A stretch of 11,640 bases of DNA from an uncultured Clostridia bacterium (GTDB lineage: Bacteria; Bacillota; Clostridia; Oscillospirales; CAG-272). The DNA lies in NCBI GenBank assembly GCA_947627815.1, contig CANQXN010000044.1, positions 1 through 11,640 of the forward strand, written 5' to 3'. The notes beneath the pieces are model-generated. The model did not search any database. It was not told the origin of the DNA and was given only the letters and a program-made list of their open reading frames with translations. Within the stretch, counting starts at the first letter, position 1. Each line of letters starts with the position of its first letter. The position numbers were made by a program, and so were the translations under genes. Positions 1 through 6,827 of this stretch are shown piece by piece.

Positions 1-2013
1 CTTGCCGAAGGGGATTATATCGTCCACGAGAAATACGGCATCGGCCGGTATCTCGGGACAAAGAGCCTTCTTGTAGAGGGCGTGCGGCGGGATTTTATTC
101 AGATTCAGTATGCCGGCACCGATGTTCTCTATCTTCCTTGCGAACAGCTTGACGCCATTTCCAAGTATATCGGAACCGGCGGGGACGATTCTCTTGTCCG
201 TCTTTCCAAAATGGGCGGCAGCGAATGGGTCAAGGCCAAGACCAAAGTAAAAGCGGCGGCCAAAGAAATGGCCAAGGAATTGATCGCCCTCTACGCCAGA
301 CGCCAGCGGATGCCGGGATACGCATTCCCGCCCGATTCCGCCATGGAACGGGAGTTTGCCGACAATTTCCAATATGTGGAGACGCAAGGGCAGTTAGACG
401 CCATCGACGACATCAACAGGGATATGGAGGCGCCGCACCCCATGGATCGCCTGCTTTGCGGCGATGTGGGATACGGCAAGACCGAAGTGGCCATGCGGGC
501 GGCGTTTAAGGCGGTCTGCGACGGCAAACAGGTGGCCATTCTTGTGCCGACTACCATTTTGGCATTGCAGCATTACGAAACCTTACAGGCCAGAATGCAG
601 GGCTTTCCGGTGAGTGTGGATATGCTCTCTCGTTTCAGAAGCCCGAAACAGCAAGCTGTCACGCTTCGCAAGGTAGCTCGCGGCGAAGTGGATATTGTTG
701 TCGGGACGCATCGGATTCTTTCCAAAGACATCGAGTTTCACGATTTAGGACTTGTCATCATCGACGAGGAACAGCGTTTCGGTGTGGCGCAGAAAGAAAA
801 ACTCAGACAGATTGCCGCGAATGTGGACACCCTGACGCTGACCGCCACGCCCATCCCCCGCACCTTGAACATGGCCATGAGCGGGATTCGCGATATGTCG
901 GTTCTCGAAGAAGCGCCGGGCGACCGCTTTCCGGTACAGAGCTATGTGACAGAATACGATGAAATCATTCTTTTTGACGCCATCAAACGCGAATTGCGCC
1001 GGGGCGGGCAGGTGTTTTACCTCTGCAACCGCGTGGAGCGCATGGAACGCACCGCCGCCACGATCGCCAAGGAGATACCGGAAGCGCGCATTGCCATTGC
1101 CAACGGTCAGATGGATAAAGAAGAGCTTTCGGATATCTGGCATTCGCTGATTGTGGGCGAGACCGACATTTTAGTTTGTACGACCATCATTGAAACCGGC
1201 GTGGATGTGCCAAACGCCAATACGCTGATCATTGAGGACGCCGACACTATGGGGCTTTCTCAACTGCACCAGCTTCGGGGGCGGGTCGGCCGCTCTTCCC
1301 GCCGGGCATATGCCTATTTCACCTATCCCAAAAACCGCGTCCTTTCGGAGGTCGCCGCCAAACGGCTTGCCGCCATTCGGGATTTTACCGAGTTCGGGGC
1401 GGGGTTCAAGGTGGCGATGCGGGATTTGGAAATCCGTGGCGCCGGGAATATTCTCGGGGCGGAACAGCACGGGAATATGGCCGCCGTGGGGTATGAAATG
1501 TATATGCGGCTTCTGGATGAGGCAATCTTAGAGGAAAAGGGCGAAAAAACAGCTTCTCCGCGCACCGAATGCACCATTGATTTCAATGTGGACGCCTATA
1601 TTCCCGAAAAGTATATTTCCAACGCCAACCACCGGTTGGAAGCCTATAAAAAAATTTCGCTCATCCGCAACGCGAATGATCTTTACGATGTCAACGATGA
1701 GCTGATGGATCGCTTTGGCCCCATGCCCGATCCCGTCTCCACGCTTGTCAATATCTCCTATCTGCGCGCCATTGCTTCCGATTGCGGCCTTGCGAGAGTG
1801 GAATACCGGGACAGAACCATCGTCTGCTATCCTGAGAAGATCGATCTTGAAACATGGTCGGAACTGGCCGCGAAAAACAACGGCAAACTGCTCCTTTCTC
1901 TTGGCGCAAAACCGCATATTTCCTGCCGTGTCAAGAATAAAGAGTGGGCGCTGGATACCGCCACCAGACTTTTGAAGGAATATTTAAAAGTCGCGGAATC
2001 ACATAAACATTGA
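1..2013 (+). CDS. mfd: Transcription-repair coupling factor Mfd, 3' part (5' end outside window)
   Basis: Mfd is a DNA translocase that pushes stalled RNA polymerase off DNA and recruits UvrA for repair of the transcribed strand. The frame is open from base 1, so the gene is cut by the window edge; 670 residues are visible of a family total near 1150, and the missing part is the N-terminal UvrB-like and UvrA-binding region. Visible in order (residues counted from base 1): the RNA polymerase interaction domain (GDYIVHEKYGIGRYLG at 4-19), Walker A GDVGYGKT at 154-161, the DEEQ box at 255-258, motif III TATPIPRT at 281-288, motif VI GRVGR at 427-431, and a C-terminal D7-type region with the IDFNVDAYIP segment. 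It ends in tandem stops TGA-TAG. A GTG at 82 lies inside the polymerase-interaction domain and is not the start. Identification is secure. Confidence 0.97.
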   Translation, partial: LAEGDYIVHEKYGIGRYLGTKSLLVEGVRRDFIQIQYAGTDVLYLPCEQLDAISKYIGTGGDDSLVRLSKMGGSEWVKAKTKVKAAAKEMAKELIALYARRQRMPGYAFPPDSAMEREFADNFQYVETQGQLDAIDDINRDMEAPHPMDRLLCGDVGYGKTEVAMRAAFKAVCDGKQVAILVPTTILALQHYETLQARMQGFPVSVDMLSRFRSPKQQAVTLRKVARGEVDIVVGTHRILSKDIEFHDLGLVIIDEEQRFGVAQKEKLRQIAANVDTLTLTATPIPRTLNMAMSGIRDMSVLEEAPGDRFPVQSYVTEYDEIILFDAIKRELRRGGQVFYLCNRVERMERTAATIAKEIPEARIAIANGQMDKEELSDIWHSLIVGETDILVCTTIIETGVDVPNANTLIIEDADTMGLSQLHQLRGRVGRSSRRAYAYFTYPKNRVLSEVAAKRLAAIRDFTEFGAGFKVAMRDLEIRGAGNILGAEQHGNMAAVGYEMYMRLLDEAILEEKGEKTASPRTECTIDFNVDAYIPEKYISNANHRLEAYKKISLIRNANDLYDVNDELMDRFGPMPDPVSTLVNISYLRAIASDCGLARVEYRDRTIVCYPEKIDLETWSELAAKNNGKLLLSLGAKPHISCRVKNKEWALDTATRLLKEYLKVAESHKH

Positions 2014-2068
2014 TAGTTACAACTAACATGTAAAACAATATAGCCGCTCTTCCCATCCCGATTTTATG

Positions 2069-2074
2069 AAGGAG
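2069..2074 (+). promoter_or_regulatory. Ribosome binding site fixing the lipoprotein start at 2081
   Basis: AAGGAG lies 6 nt before ATG 2081. An in-frame ATG at 2066 precedes this site and overlaps it, so it cannot use it. The 2081 start also gives the cleaner signal peptide (MRRK followed by a hydrophobic core). Confidence 0.85.
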
Positions 2075-2080
2075 TCTTTT

Positions 2081-3187
2081 ATGCGACGCAAACTTGCTTG
2101 TTTTCTTGCCGTTTTTATTCTTGTCCCATCTCTGCTGCTTGCTTTTTCTTCCTGCGCCGGCATGGGGCCTGCCGTTTTTACCTGCGGGCTTGCCTCGATC
2201 GATGAAGCCACCTATCGCTATTGGTTCATCAATCTGAAAGCCGGTTATGTGGCGAGTTATTCGGATATCACCGACACCGAGGCCTGCTGGAATATGCTGG
2301 TGCCGGGGCAGGACAAAACCTATGCCGAATTTGTGGACGAAAAGATCAAGGATCAGATCGATCACTACCTTGCCGGCGTGGCGCTTTTTCTCGAATATGA
2401 TATGACGCTGCCCGAAAGTACCAAAGATGCGATCGATATCGAAATTGAAGATACGGTGGAGTACCAGTATAACGGCTCCCGCAGAGCGTATGACGATTTT
2501 CTGGAAGAGCGCTATGGCTTTGATTCCAAAAAGCTGCGAAAAATCCGCCTCTTAGAGGAAGAATTTTACTATGCCTATAACACCCTTTACGGGGAAAACG
2601 GACGCTTTGCCGCCACTTCCGACGAGATCGCCGCTTTTTACAGTGAAAAATATGCGCGCATCAAGTATTATATGGTGCGTCGACACGATGATTATGTCTA
2701 TGACAAAGCCGGCAACCGGGTCGTGTTGGCGGACGGCAGTTATCAGCTTCGGGAATTAAACGAGGAGGAGAAAAAAGAGCGGGAAAAAGCGGCAAACGAC
2801 GCCTTGGCAGACATCCAGAAAGGGACAAAAACCATTGACGACTATATTGCCAAAGACTACCCCGAACTCTTGGAAGCCTATCCCAACGGATTTTATCTGC
2901 TCCAGAATGAAACCTATCTCCAGATGTACGGCGCGACGCTGATAAACGGCGCGTTTGCGATGAAGGAAAACGAAATCGCTTTTTTGGAAAACGAGGACGC
3001 CTTTTTCATTGTCGAGCGTCTCCCTTTGCCGGAAAACGGTTATCTCGGCGCCGACAGCGGGCAATTTTCCAATCTGGCTTCCTATGCGTCTGCCGAAAAG
3101 GCCGCGCTCGCCTTTGACGAACTGATCAAGGGCATTGTACCAAGTGAAGATTTTGAAGATAATTATAGCGTAAAGACCGTAAAATAA
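2081..3187 (+). CDS. Predicted lipoprotein, PrsA/SurA-like foldase with degenerate parvulin domain
   Basis: The product is 368 residues. Residues 1-24 form a lipoprotein-type signal peptide (MRRK, hydrophobic core, then AFSSC with the candidate lipidated Cys25); Phe at -3 is not the usual lipobox residue. Residues about 35-185 are acidic, helical and rich in Tyr/Phe, like the SurA/PrsA N-terminal chaperone region. Residues about 191-318 follow the outline of a PpiC/parvulin domain: FYSEKYARIKYYMV in place of the strand that normally carries HIL, a charged helix (EEEKKEREKAANDALADIQKG), GAFAMKENEIAFLENE, and FFIVERL at the end. The His expected in the first strand and the one expected near the end are absent, and about 25 residues are inserted after the first strand. 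It probably acts outside the membrane as a holdase or secretion foldase rather than an active isomerase. A PrsA-type gene after mfd is known in clostridia, which supports the call; function is inferred. Confidence 0.7.
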   Translation: MRRKLACFLAVFILVPSLLLAFSSCAGMGPAVFTCGLASIDEATYRYWFINLKAGYVASYSDITDTEACWNMLVPGQDKTYAEFVDEKIKDQIDHYLAGVALFLEYDMTLPESTKDAIDIEIEDTVEYQYNGSRRAYDDFLEERYGFDSKKLRKIRLLEEEFYYAYNTLYGENGRFAATSDEIAAFYSEKYARIKYYMVRRHDDYVYDKAGNRVVLADGSYQLRELNEEEKKEREKAANDALADIQKGTKTIDDYIAKDYPELLEAYPNGFYLLQNETYLQMYGATLINGAFAMKENEIAFLENEDAFFIVERLPLPENGYLGADSGQFSNLASYASAEKAALAFDELIKGIVPSEDFEDNYSVKTVK

Positions 3188-3206
3188 CGAAATCACAAGG
3201 CTGTAC

Positions 3207-3212
3207 AAGGAG
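3207..3212 (+). promoter_or_regulatory. Ribosome binding site fixing the hydrolase start at 3219
   Basis: AAGGAG abuts the in-frame ATG at 3213 with no spacing but stands 6 nt from the ATG at 3219. The second ATG is therefore the likely start, giving MALKVVTFNLRI, with the family's first strand directly at the N-terminus. Confidence 0.8.
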
Positions 3213-3218
3213 ATGTCT

Positions 3219-3995
3219 ATGGCGTTAAAGGTCGTCACATTCAATTTGCGGATCCCGGTAAAAGAAGACGGCGCCAACTTCTTTTTTTACCGCGCCCCCG
3301 CCATTGTGCATAAAATAAAAGAAGCGTTGCCGGATATCATCGCCTTTCAGGAGGCGTTGCCCGAAAGCTACCGCTTTCTGCAGGAATCGCTGCCCGCGTA
3401 TACCTTCGTCGGGGTGGGGCGCGGCGCCGATCTTGCCGATGAAGCCTGTCCCATCGCCTTTCGGCGCGGGGCATGGGATCTTGCCTTTTTCTCGCAGAAT
3501 TGGCTCTCGCCTCGGCCGCATACGCCGGGTTCCCGCTATGAAGAGCAGAGTATATGTCCCCGGATTTTTTGCCGCGCGCTGTTAAAAGAACATGGCGGCG
3601 CAAGGATGCTCTGGATCTATAATACCCATCTCGATCATATAAGCGAAAAAGCCCGGTATCTCGGCATGAAGCAGATCCTTCACACGATGAGCGCCGATGT
3701 CTCGGTCTGGCGCTATCCTGTGATTCTTTTGGGCGACATGAACGCCGACCCCGGCGAGCGCTGTCTTACACTGGCGGCCGGCAGCGAAAATCCCGATCTT
3801 GTGGAAATCACCGGGCATGTCAAGAGGAGCTTTCACGATTTTCACGGCGGCTCCTGGCAAGAGCCGGGCGAGAAGTACGATTATATTTTTACCGATCTTT
3901 CGGCTGATCCCGACGCGCTTTCGGTCTGGGACGAGGAAAAAGACGGGGTTTTCCTGTCCGATCACTATCCTATCGAAGCGCGTTTGAACTGGTAA
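3219..3995 (+). CDS. Endonuclease/exonuclease/phosphatase (EEP) superfamily hydrolase
   Basis: A 258-residue metal-dependent hydrolase of the DNase I/exonuclease III/sphingomyelinase-like superfamily, which cleaves phosphodiester or phosphomonoester bonds. All core motifs are visible: VVTFNLR with Asn9, DIIAFQE with the metal-binding Glu45, YNTHLDH with His137, LLGDMNADP with Asp173 and Asn175, KYDYIF, and the terminal SDHYPI with Asp248-His249. There is no signal peptide or membrane segment, so it should be cytosolic. Length and the absence of extra domains match the stand-alone bacterial EEP proteins often annotated only at family level; the substrate (nucleic acid, phospholipid headgroup or sugar phosphate) cannot be read from the sequence. 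It lies 31 nt after the lipoprotein gene and 14 nt before the zinc-ribbon gene, consistent with one transcript. The family is sure, the substrate unknown. Confidence 0.9.
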   Translation: MALKVVTFNLRIPVKEDGANFFFYRAPAIVHKIKEALPDIIAFQEALPESYRFLQESLPAYTFVGVGRGADLADEACPIAFRRGAWDLAFFSQNWLSPRPHTPGSRYEEQSICPRIFCRALLKEHGGARMLWIYNTHLDHISEKARYLGMKQILHTMSADVSVWRYPVILLGDMNADPGERCLTLAAGSENPDLVEITGHVKRSFHDFHGGSWQEPGEKYDYIFTDLSADPDALSVWDEEKDGVFLSDHYPIEARLNW

Positions 3996-4009
3996 AACAG
4001 GAGGAAGAA

Positions 4010-4366
4010 ATGGATATCAGAGAATTTGCCAAATCCGTCAAAACCGGGGTGGAAAAAGAAGTGGACCTCCAAAAACTCCGCTATCAGATCTCCTGCAAAA
4101 AACGCGAGATTGAGGCGCTTTTTGCCGATGCGGGACGGACGGCGGCAGGTGCTGTGGCAGAAGGCGGGGATCTCTATGAAGCGCTCAAGGCGCCGCTTGC
4201 GGCGGTCAGCGACGCGCAGAGCGAACTTGCGGCGTTAGAAAAGGAACTGAGCCGGCTTCTCGGCAGAAAATGCTGTCCTGCCTGCGGCACCTGGCTGGAG
4301 AAAGACGAACGGTTTTGCCATTCCTGCGGCAAAAAAATGCCGCAGGACGAAAAAGAGGACGCCTGA
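4010..4366 (+). CDS. Small coiled-coil protein with C-terminal zinc ribbon
   Basis: A 118-residue protein. The N-terminal two thirds look helical, with two heptad-rich stretches (about residues 18-40 and 58-84) suggesting a coiled-coil hairpin. The C-terminus is a zinc ribbon with Cys89-x2-Cys92-x10-Cys103-x2-Cys106 (CPACG ... CHSCG). AGGAGG at 3999-4004 stands 5 nt before the ATG and the gap from the EEP gene is 14 nt, so translation in tandem is likely. The architecture resembles small zinc-ribbon proteins common in clostridia whose role is unknown; nucleic-acid or protein binding is possible but not shown. A terminator follows the stop by 1 nt, making this the last gene of the upstream unit. 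Confidence 0.8.
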   Translation: MDIREFAKSVKTGVEKEVDLQKLRYQISCKKREIEALFADAGRTAAGAVAEGGDLYEALKAPLAAVSDAQSELAALEKELSRLLGRKCCPACGTWLEKDERFCHSCGKKMPQDEKEDA

Positions 4367-4367
4367 G

Positions 4368-4388
4368 AAAAGGCGGAGAGCGCCTTTT
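4368..4388 (+). terminator. Intrinsic terminator of the mfd-side transcription unit
   Basis: A perfect 8-bp stem, AAAAGGCG (4368-4375) with CGCCTTTT (4381-4388), closes on the 5-nt loop GAGAG. The 3' arm supplies the U-run, and a second T5 run follows at about 4394. Because the 5' arm begins with four A, it could also stop transcription arriving from the opposite strand. It begins right after the zinc-ribbon stop codon. Confidence 0.8.
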
Positions 4389-4427
4389 CGCGCTTTTTGC
4401 GGCTGATTTTGCCGGGCGGACGGTCAT

Positions 4428-4469
4428 TTTTCCCGTTCTTTCCGAGAAAAATGTTTTTTTTCGGGAAAA
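4428..4469 (+). other. AT-rich inverted repeats between terminator and promoter
   Basis: Two overlapping foldings share the arm at 4462-4469. CCGAGAAAAA (4442-4451) pairs with TTTTTTTCGG (4455-4464) around a 3-nt loop with one G-U pair. Alternatively TTTTCCCG (4428-4435) pairs with CGGGAAAA (4462-4469). It lies just upstream of the -35 box, so it is either a backup terminator or an AT-rich upstream promoter region. I cannot decide between these. Confidence 0.45.
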
Positions 4470-4472
4470 CTA

Positions 4473-4501
4473 TTGCAAAATCAAAAAAACTGTGGTACAA
4501 T
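4473..4501 (+). promoter_or_regulatory. SigA-type promoter of the rimP-nusA-infB operon
   Basis: The -35 box TTGCAA (4473-4478) and the -10 box TACAAT (4496-4501) are separated by 17 nt, with TGG directly before the -10 (extended -10, TGn). A-rich stretches lie in the spacer. Transcription would begin near 4508, leaving a leader of about 65 nt before rimP. It sits between a terminator and the first gene of the operon, exactly where an operon promoter is expected. Confidence 0.8.
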
Positions 4502-4522
4502 AATGCCAAAGTTGGATAATGT

Positions 4523-4558
4523 AAGGATGGAAGGGCGTGAAAGCGGTCTTCCATTTTT
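4523..4558 (+). promoter_or_regulatory. Leader hairpin with U-run upstream of rimP, candidate attenuator
   Basis: ATGGAAGG (4527-4534) pairs with TCTTCCAT (4547-4554; the last pair is G-U), extendable to 12 pairs by AAGG (4523-4526) against the following T-run. A short inner GC/GC pairing can form around GTGAAA. The helix is followed by or absorbs T5 (4554-4558), as in an intrinsic terminator, and ends only about 15 nt before the rimP start, so it could affect either termination or ribosome access. No known riboswitch class was recognised. Confidence 0.5.
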
Positions 4559-4573
4559 ATGGAGTGAGGGTTT

Positions 4574-5053
4574 ATGGCGAAAAACGGAGGCAAAATCATT
4601 ACCGCCGTACGGGCGGCCATTACGCCGGCAGTGGAGGAAATGGGTTTTTCTCTTTGGGATGTGGAATATAAGAAAATCGGCGCCGATTACCATCTGATTG
4701 TCACGATCGACAAAGCGGACAAAGAAGGCGGCGTAGATATCGATGACTGCGAGGCGGTTCATCACGCCATCGATCCCTTGCTCGACGAGGCCGATCCCAT
4801 TGAGGAAGCCTATTATCTCGATGTTTCTTCGCCGGGACTCGAGCGCGAGCTTCGCACCAAGGAACATTTTCTCGCCATGCAGGGAGAAACCATTACGGTA
4901 AAACTCTTTGCGCTGCTCTGCGGACGGCGGGAATTTACCGGTATCTTGTCATGCAAGGAAGACGCGTCTGAGATAGTGCTGGAGGAAAAGGGGCAAAGCT
5001 ATCGGATTCCTTTTTCTTCCATTGCCAAAGCTCATGTCGCCTTTGATTTTTGA
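4574..5053 (+). CDS. rimP: Ribosome maturation factor RimP
   Basis: RimP (YlxS) binds the 30S subunit and assists late assembly of its head region. The 159-residue product has the family's usual length and two-part layout: an N-terminal alpha/beta domain (ITPAVEEMGFSLWDVEYKK, HLIVTIDK, VDIDDCEAVHHAIDPLLDE) with the signature YYLDVSSPGLERELRTKEHF, and a C-terminal SH3-like barrel from about residue 95 (ITVKLFAL ... REFTGILS ... YRIPFSSIAKAHV). The ATG at 4574 is preceded by GGAG at 4561-4564 (9-nt spacing) and a closer GAGGG at 4566-4570. It is the first gene of the nusA operon, its standard place in Bacillota and many other bacteria. Identification is secure. Confidence 0.96.
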   Translation: MAKNGGKIITAVRAAITPAVEEMGFSLWDVEYKKIGADYHLIVTIDKADKEGGVDIDDCEAVHHAIDPLLDEADPIEEAYYLDVSSPGLERELRTKEHFLAMQGETITVKLFALLCGRREFTGILSCKEDASEIVLEEKGQSYRIPFSSIAKAHVAFDF

Positions 5054-5056
5054 AGC

Positions 5057-5100
5057 GGTCGTTTGACCCTACCGTAAGATTCACAAGACCCACCGTGGGG
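5057..5100 (+). other. Two small hairpins in the rimP-nusA gap
   Basis: GGTC-GTTT-GACC (5057-5068) and CCCA-CCG-TGGG (5089-5099) are perfect 4-bp stems in a 60-nt gap. The second ends just before the nusA ribosome binding site (AAAGGA, 5101-5106, 7 nt from ATG 5114). They might modulate nusA translation or RNA processing, but stems this short are common by chance. Confidence 0.3.
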
Positions 5101-5113
5101 AAAGGATAAAAAA

Positions 5114-6178
5114 ATGAATACCGAGTTTTTTGACGCATTGGACGAACTGGAACAGCAGAAAGGCATTGCCAAGGACTATATGCTGGAAAAGGTCGAGGCG
5201 GCGCTGGCCAGCGCTTATAAACGGGAAATCGGCGGCAGCAATGTAAAAATCGTGATCGATTCCGACAAAAAAGAGATCAAAATGTACCAGGTCATGGATG
5301 TGGTGGAGACGGTGGAAGACCCCGCCGTGCAGATCTCGCTGGAAGACGCCAAAAAGATCAACCGGCGCTATAAGATCGGCGCCGTGGCCGAGATTGAATT
5401 AAAGCCGAAGAATTTCCGCAGACTTTCCGCCGCGGCCGCCAAACAGGTGATCATTCAGGCCATTCGAGAAGCCGAGCGCGGCAAAGCGATCCGCGAATAC
5501 GAAAGCAAGCGCGAGGAAGTCATCACCGCTACCGTTATCGCGATCGACGATGTCAGCGGCAATGTGGTGGTGGATACCGGCACCAGCAAAGCCACGCTGT
5601 TAAAGAGCGAGCAACTGCCTGACGAGGTTTTCACGGTCGGCAAGCCGATCAAGGTTTTCGTCATGGAAGTCAAAAAGGATGTCAAAGGGCCGGTCGTCAC
5701 GCTCTCCCGCACTCATCCGCATATGATCAAGCGGCTGTTTGAGCTGGAAGTGCCTGAGATTCAGGACGGCACGGTGGTGATCAAAGCCATCGCCAGAGAA
5801 GCGGGTTCGAGAACCAAGATCGCTGTGGCGGCCAGGAGCGAGGATGTCGATCCCGTGGGCGCCTGCATCGGCAACCGCAGCACGCGGATCAACGGAATTG
5901 TCAGCGAAATCGGGTTTGAAAAAATCGATATCATCAAATACAGCGATGTCCCGCAGGAATTTATTAAAGCCGCGCTGGCGCCGGCCGATGTCAACGAGGT
6001 TGTCCTCACCGGCGAGCGCTCCTGCCAGGTTTTTGTGGATCCGGATCAGCTCTCTCTGGCAATCGGAAAAGAAGGGCAGAACGCCCGCTTGGCCGCCCGC
6101 CTGACCGGATTCAAGATTGACATCAAAACCGGATATCCGCAGGCATCGGAAGCGGAGTCCGATCCCGAAGAGGAATAA
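5114..6178 (+). CDS. nusA: Transcription elongation/termination factor NusA
   Basis: NusA binds RNA polymerase and nascent RNA, controlling pausing, intrinsic termination and antitermination. The 354-residue product has the short Gram-positive layout: polymerase-binding N-terminal domain (about 1-125, with FDALDELEQQKGI and IRRYKIGAVAEIELKPKNFRR-type sequence), S1 domain (about 133-200), then KH1 and KH2. It lacks the two C-terminal acidic repeats of proteobacterial NusA and ends in a short acidic tail. KH2 has an intact GKEG loop (318-321, SLAIGKEGQNARLAARLTG). KH1 reads VGACIGNRSTRI, so its GxxG loop (253-256) is GNRS, with Ser in place of the usual second Gly. AAAGGA 7 nt upstream supports the ATG. 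It lies between rimP and rnpM as in most Bacillota. Identification is secure. Confidence 0.97.
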   Translation: MNTEFFDALDELEQQKGIAKDYMLEKVEAALASAYKREIGGSNVKIVIDSDKKEIKMYQVMDVVETVEDPAVQISLEDAKKINRRYKIGAVAEIELKPKNFRRLSAAAAKQVIIQAIREAERGKAIREYESKREEVITATVIAIDDVSGNVVVDTGTSKATLLKSEQLPDEVFTVGKPIKVFVMEVKKDVKGPVVTLSRTHPHMIKRLFELEVPEIQDGTVVIKAIAREAGSRTKIAVAARSEDVDPVGACIGNRSTRINGIVSEIGFEKIDIIKYSDVPQEFIKAALAPADVNEVVLTGERSCQVFVDPDQLSLAIGKEGQNARLAARLTGFKIDIKTGYPQASEAESDPEEE

Positions 6179-6214
6179 AACAGACCGAAATTGGCAAAAA
6201 AGGCGGACGGATGA

Positions 6215-6490
6215 ATGCCACAAACGATAAAAAAAGTCCCTGTGCGCCGTTGTGTCGGCTGCATGGAACATTTTGAAAAGAAAGAACTGATCCGCGTGGT
6301 GCGCACGCCGCAAGGCGAAGTCACCTTGGATTTCGGCGGAAAGATGTCCGGGCGCGGCGCCTATCTCTGCAAAAAGAGCGATTGTTTGAAAAAAGCGGTG
6401 CGTTCCAAACGATTGGAAAAAAATCTGGGATGCGTAATCCCCGATGAAGTATATGACAGACTTGAAGGTGAACTAGTAAAGCATGAATGA
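6215..6490 (+). CDS. rnpM: RnpM/YlxR family RNA-binding protein
   Basis: A 91-residue basic protein of the YlxR (DUF448) family; in Bacillus subtilis this protein was renamed RnpM because it binds RNase P RNA and modulates its activity. The signature is clear: VPVRRCVGCMEHFEKKELIRVVR (residues 8-30) and GRGAYLCKKSDCLKKA with conserved GRGAY and two cysteines. The Cys pairs (CxxC near 13-16 and two later Cys) are typical of the Gram-positive members. A purine-rich AAGGCGGA stretch precedes the ATG at 6215; another ATG at 6211 is out of frame. It overlaps ylxQ by 8 nt, implying coupled translation. Position between nusA and infB is canonical. The family call is secure; the RNase P role is inherited from the B. 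subtilis homologue. Confidence 0.93.
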   Translation: MPQTIKKVPVRRCVGCMEHFEKKELIRVVRTPQGEVTLDFGGKMSGRGAYLCKKSDCLKKAVRSKRLEKNLGCVIPDEVYDRLEGELVKHE

Positions 6491-6824
6491 TCGGCTTTTA
6501 TCGGCACTTGGCCTGGCGAAAAAAGCGGGCAAACTGGTCGTAGGAGCAAATCTTGTTTCGACCCTTGTCCGTTCGGACAAAAAACCGTGTCTCGTCCTTT
6601 TAGCGCTCGACGCTTCGCCAAACACCAAGAAAGTGATCGAGTCGGCCTGCCGGCACCACGGTGTGCCTTGCCGGACGGTACCATATTCCATGGATGCGCT
6701 GTCACATGCCATCGGTGCTTCCTACTATATTTCCTGTGTGGCGGTTTCGGATGCCGGCTTTGCCGGAATGATTTCGGAACGGATGAACGGGGAAGAGAAA
6801 AAAATTGTTTCGCAGGGGGTGTGA
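6483..6824 (+). CDS. ylxQ: YlxQ, L7Ae-family K-turn RNA-binding protein
   Basis: A 113-residue protein of the ribosomal L7Ae/L30e/S12e/Gadd45 family, whose members bind kink-turn RNA. Visible family features are the N-terminal LLSALGLAKKAGKLVVGANLV helix and loop, LVLLALDASPNTKKVIESAC with the Asn-Thr-Lys-Lys segment that contacts RNA in relatives, and a central beta strand followed by the L7Ae-like C-terminal helix. Its start codon overlaps the end of rnpM by 8 nt in another frame, and AAGGTGA (6465-6471) lies inside rnpM, so its translation is probably coupled to rnpM. It ends 3 nt before infB. Family and position are clear; the cellular RNA target is unknown. Confidence 0.92.
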   Translation: MNDRLLSALGLAKKAGKLVVGANLVSTLVRSDKKPCLVLLALDASPNTKKVIESACRHHGVPCRTVPYSMDALSHAIGASYYISCVAVSDAGFAGMISERMNGEEKKIVSQGV

Positions 6825-6827
6825 CCT

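Noticed and set aside
2010..2041. A possible promoter (TTGATA) between mfd and the lipoprotein gene
   Set aside because: No acceptable -10 box at 16-18 nt; the nearest AT-rich hexamer is at about 20 nt. Cotranscription with mfd is simpler.
4270..4503. A + strand open frame running through the zinc-ribbon end, the terminator and the promoter
   Set aside because: It overlaps strong non-coding signals (terminator and promoter) and encodes low-complexity Arg/Phe-rich sequence.
5600..6313. A 237-codon minus-strand open frame opposite nusA and the start of rnpM
   Set aside because: It spans two identified genes and their gap and has no family resemblance; codon shadow.
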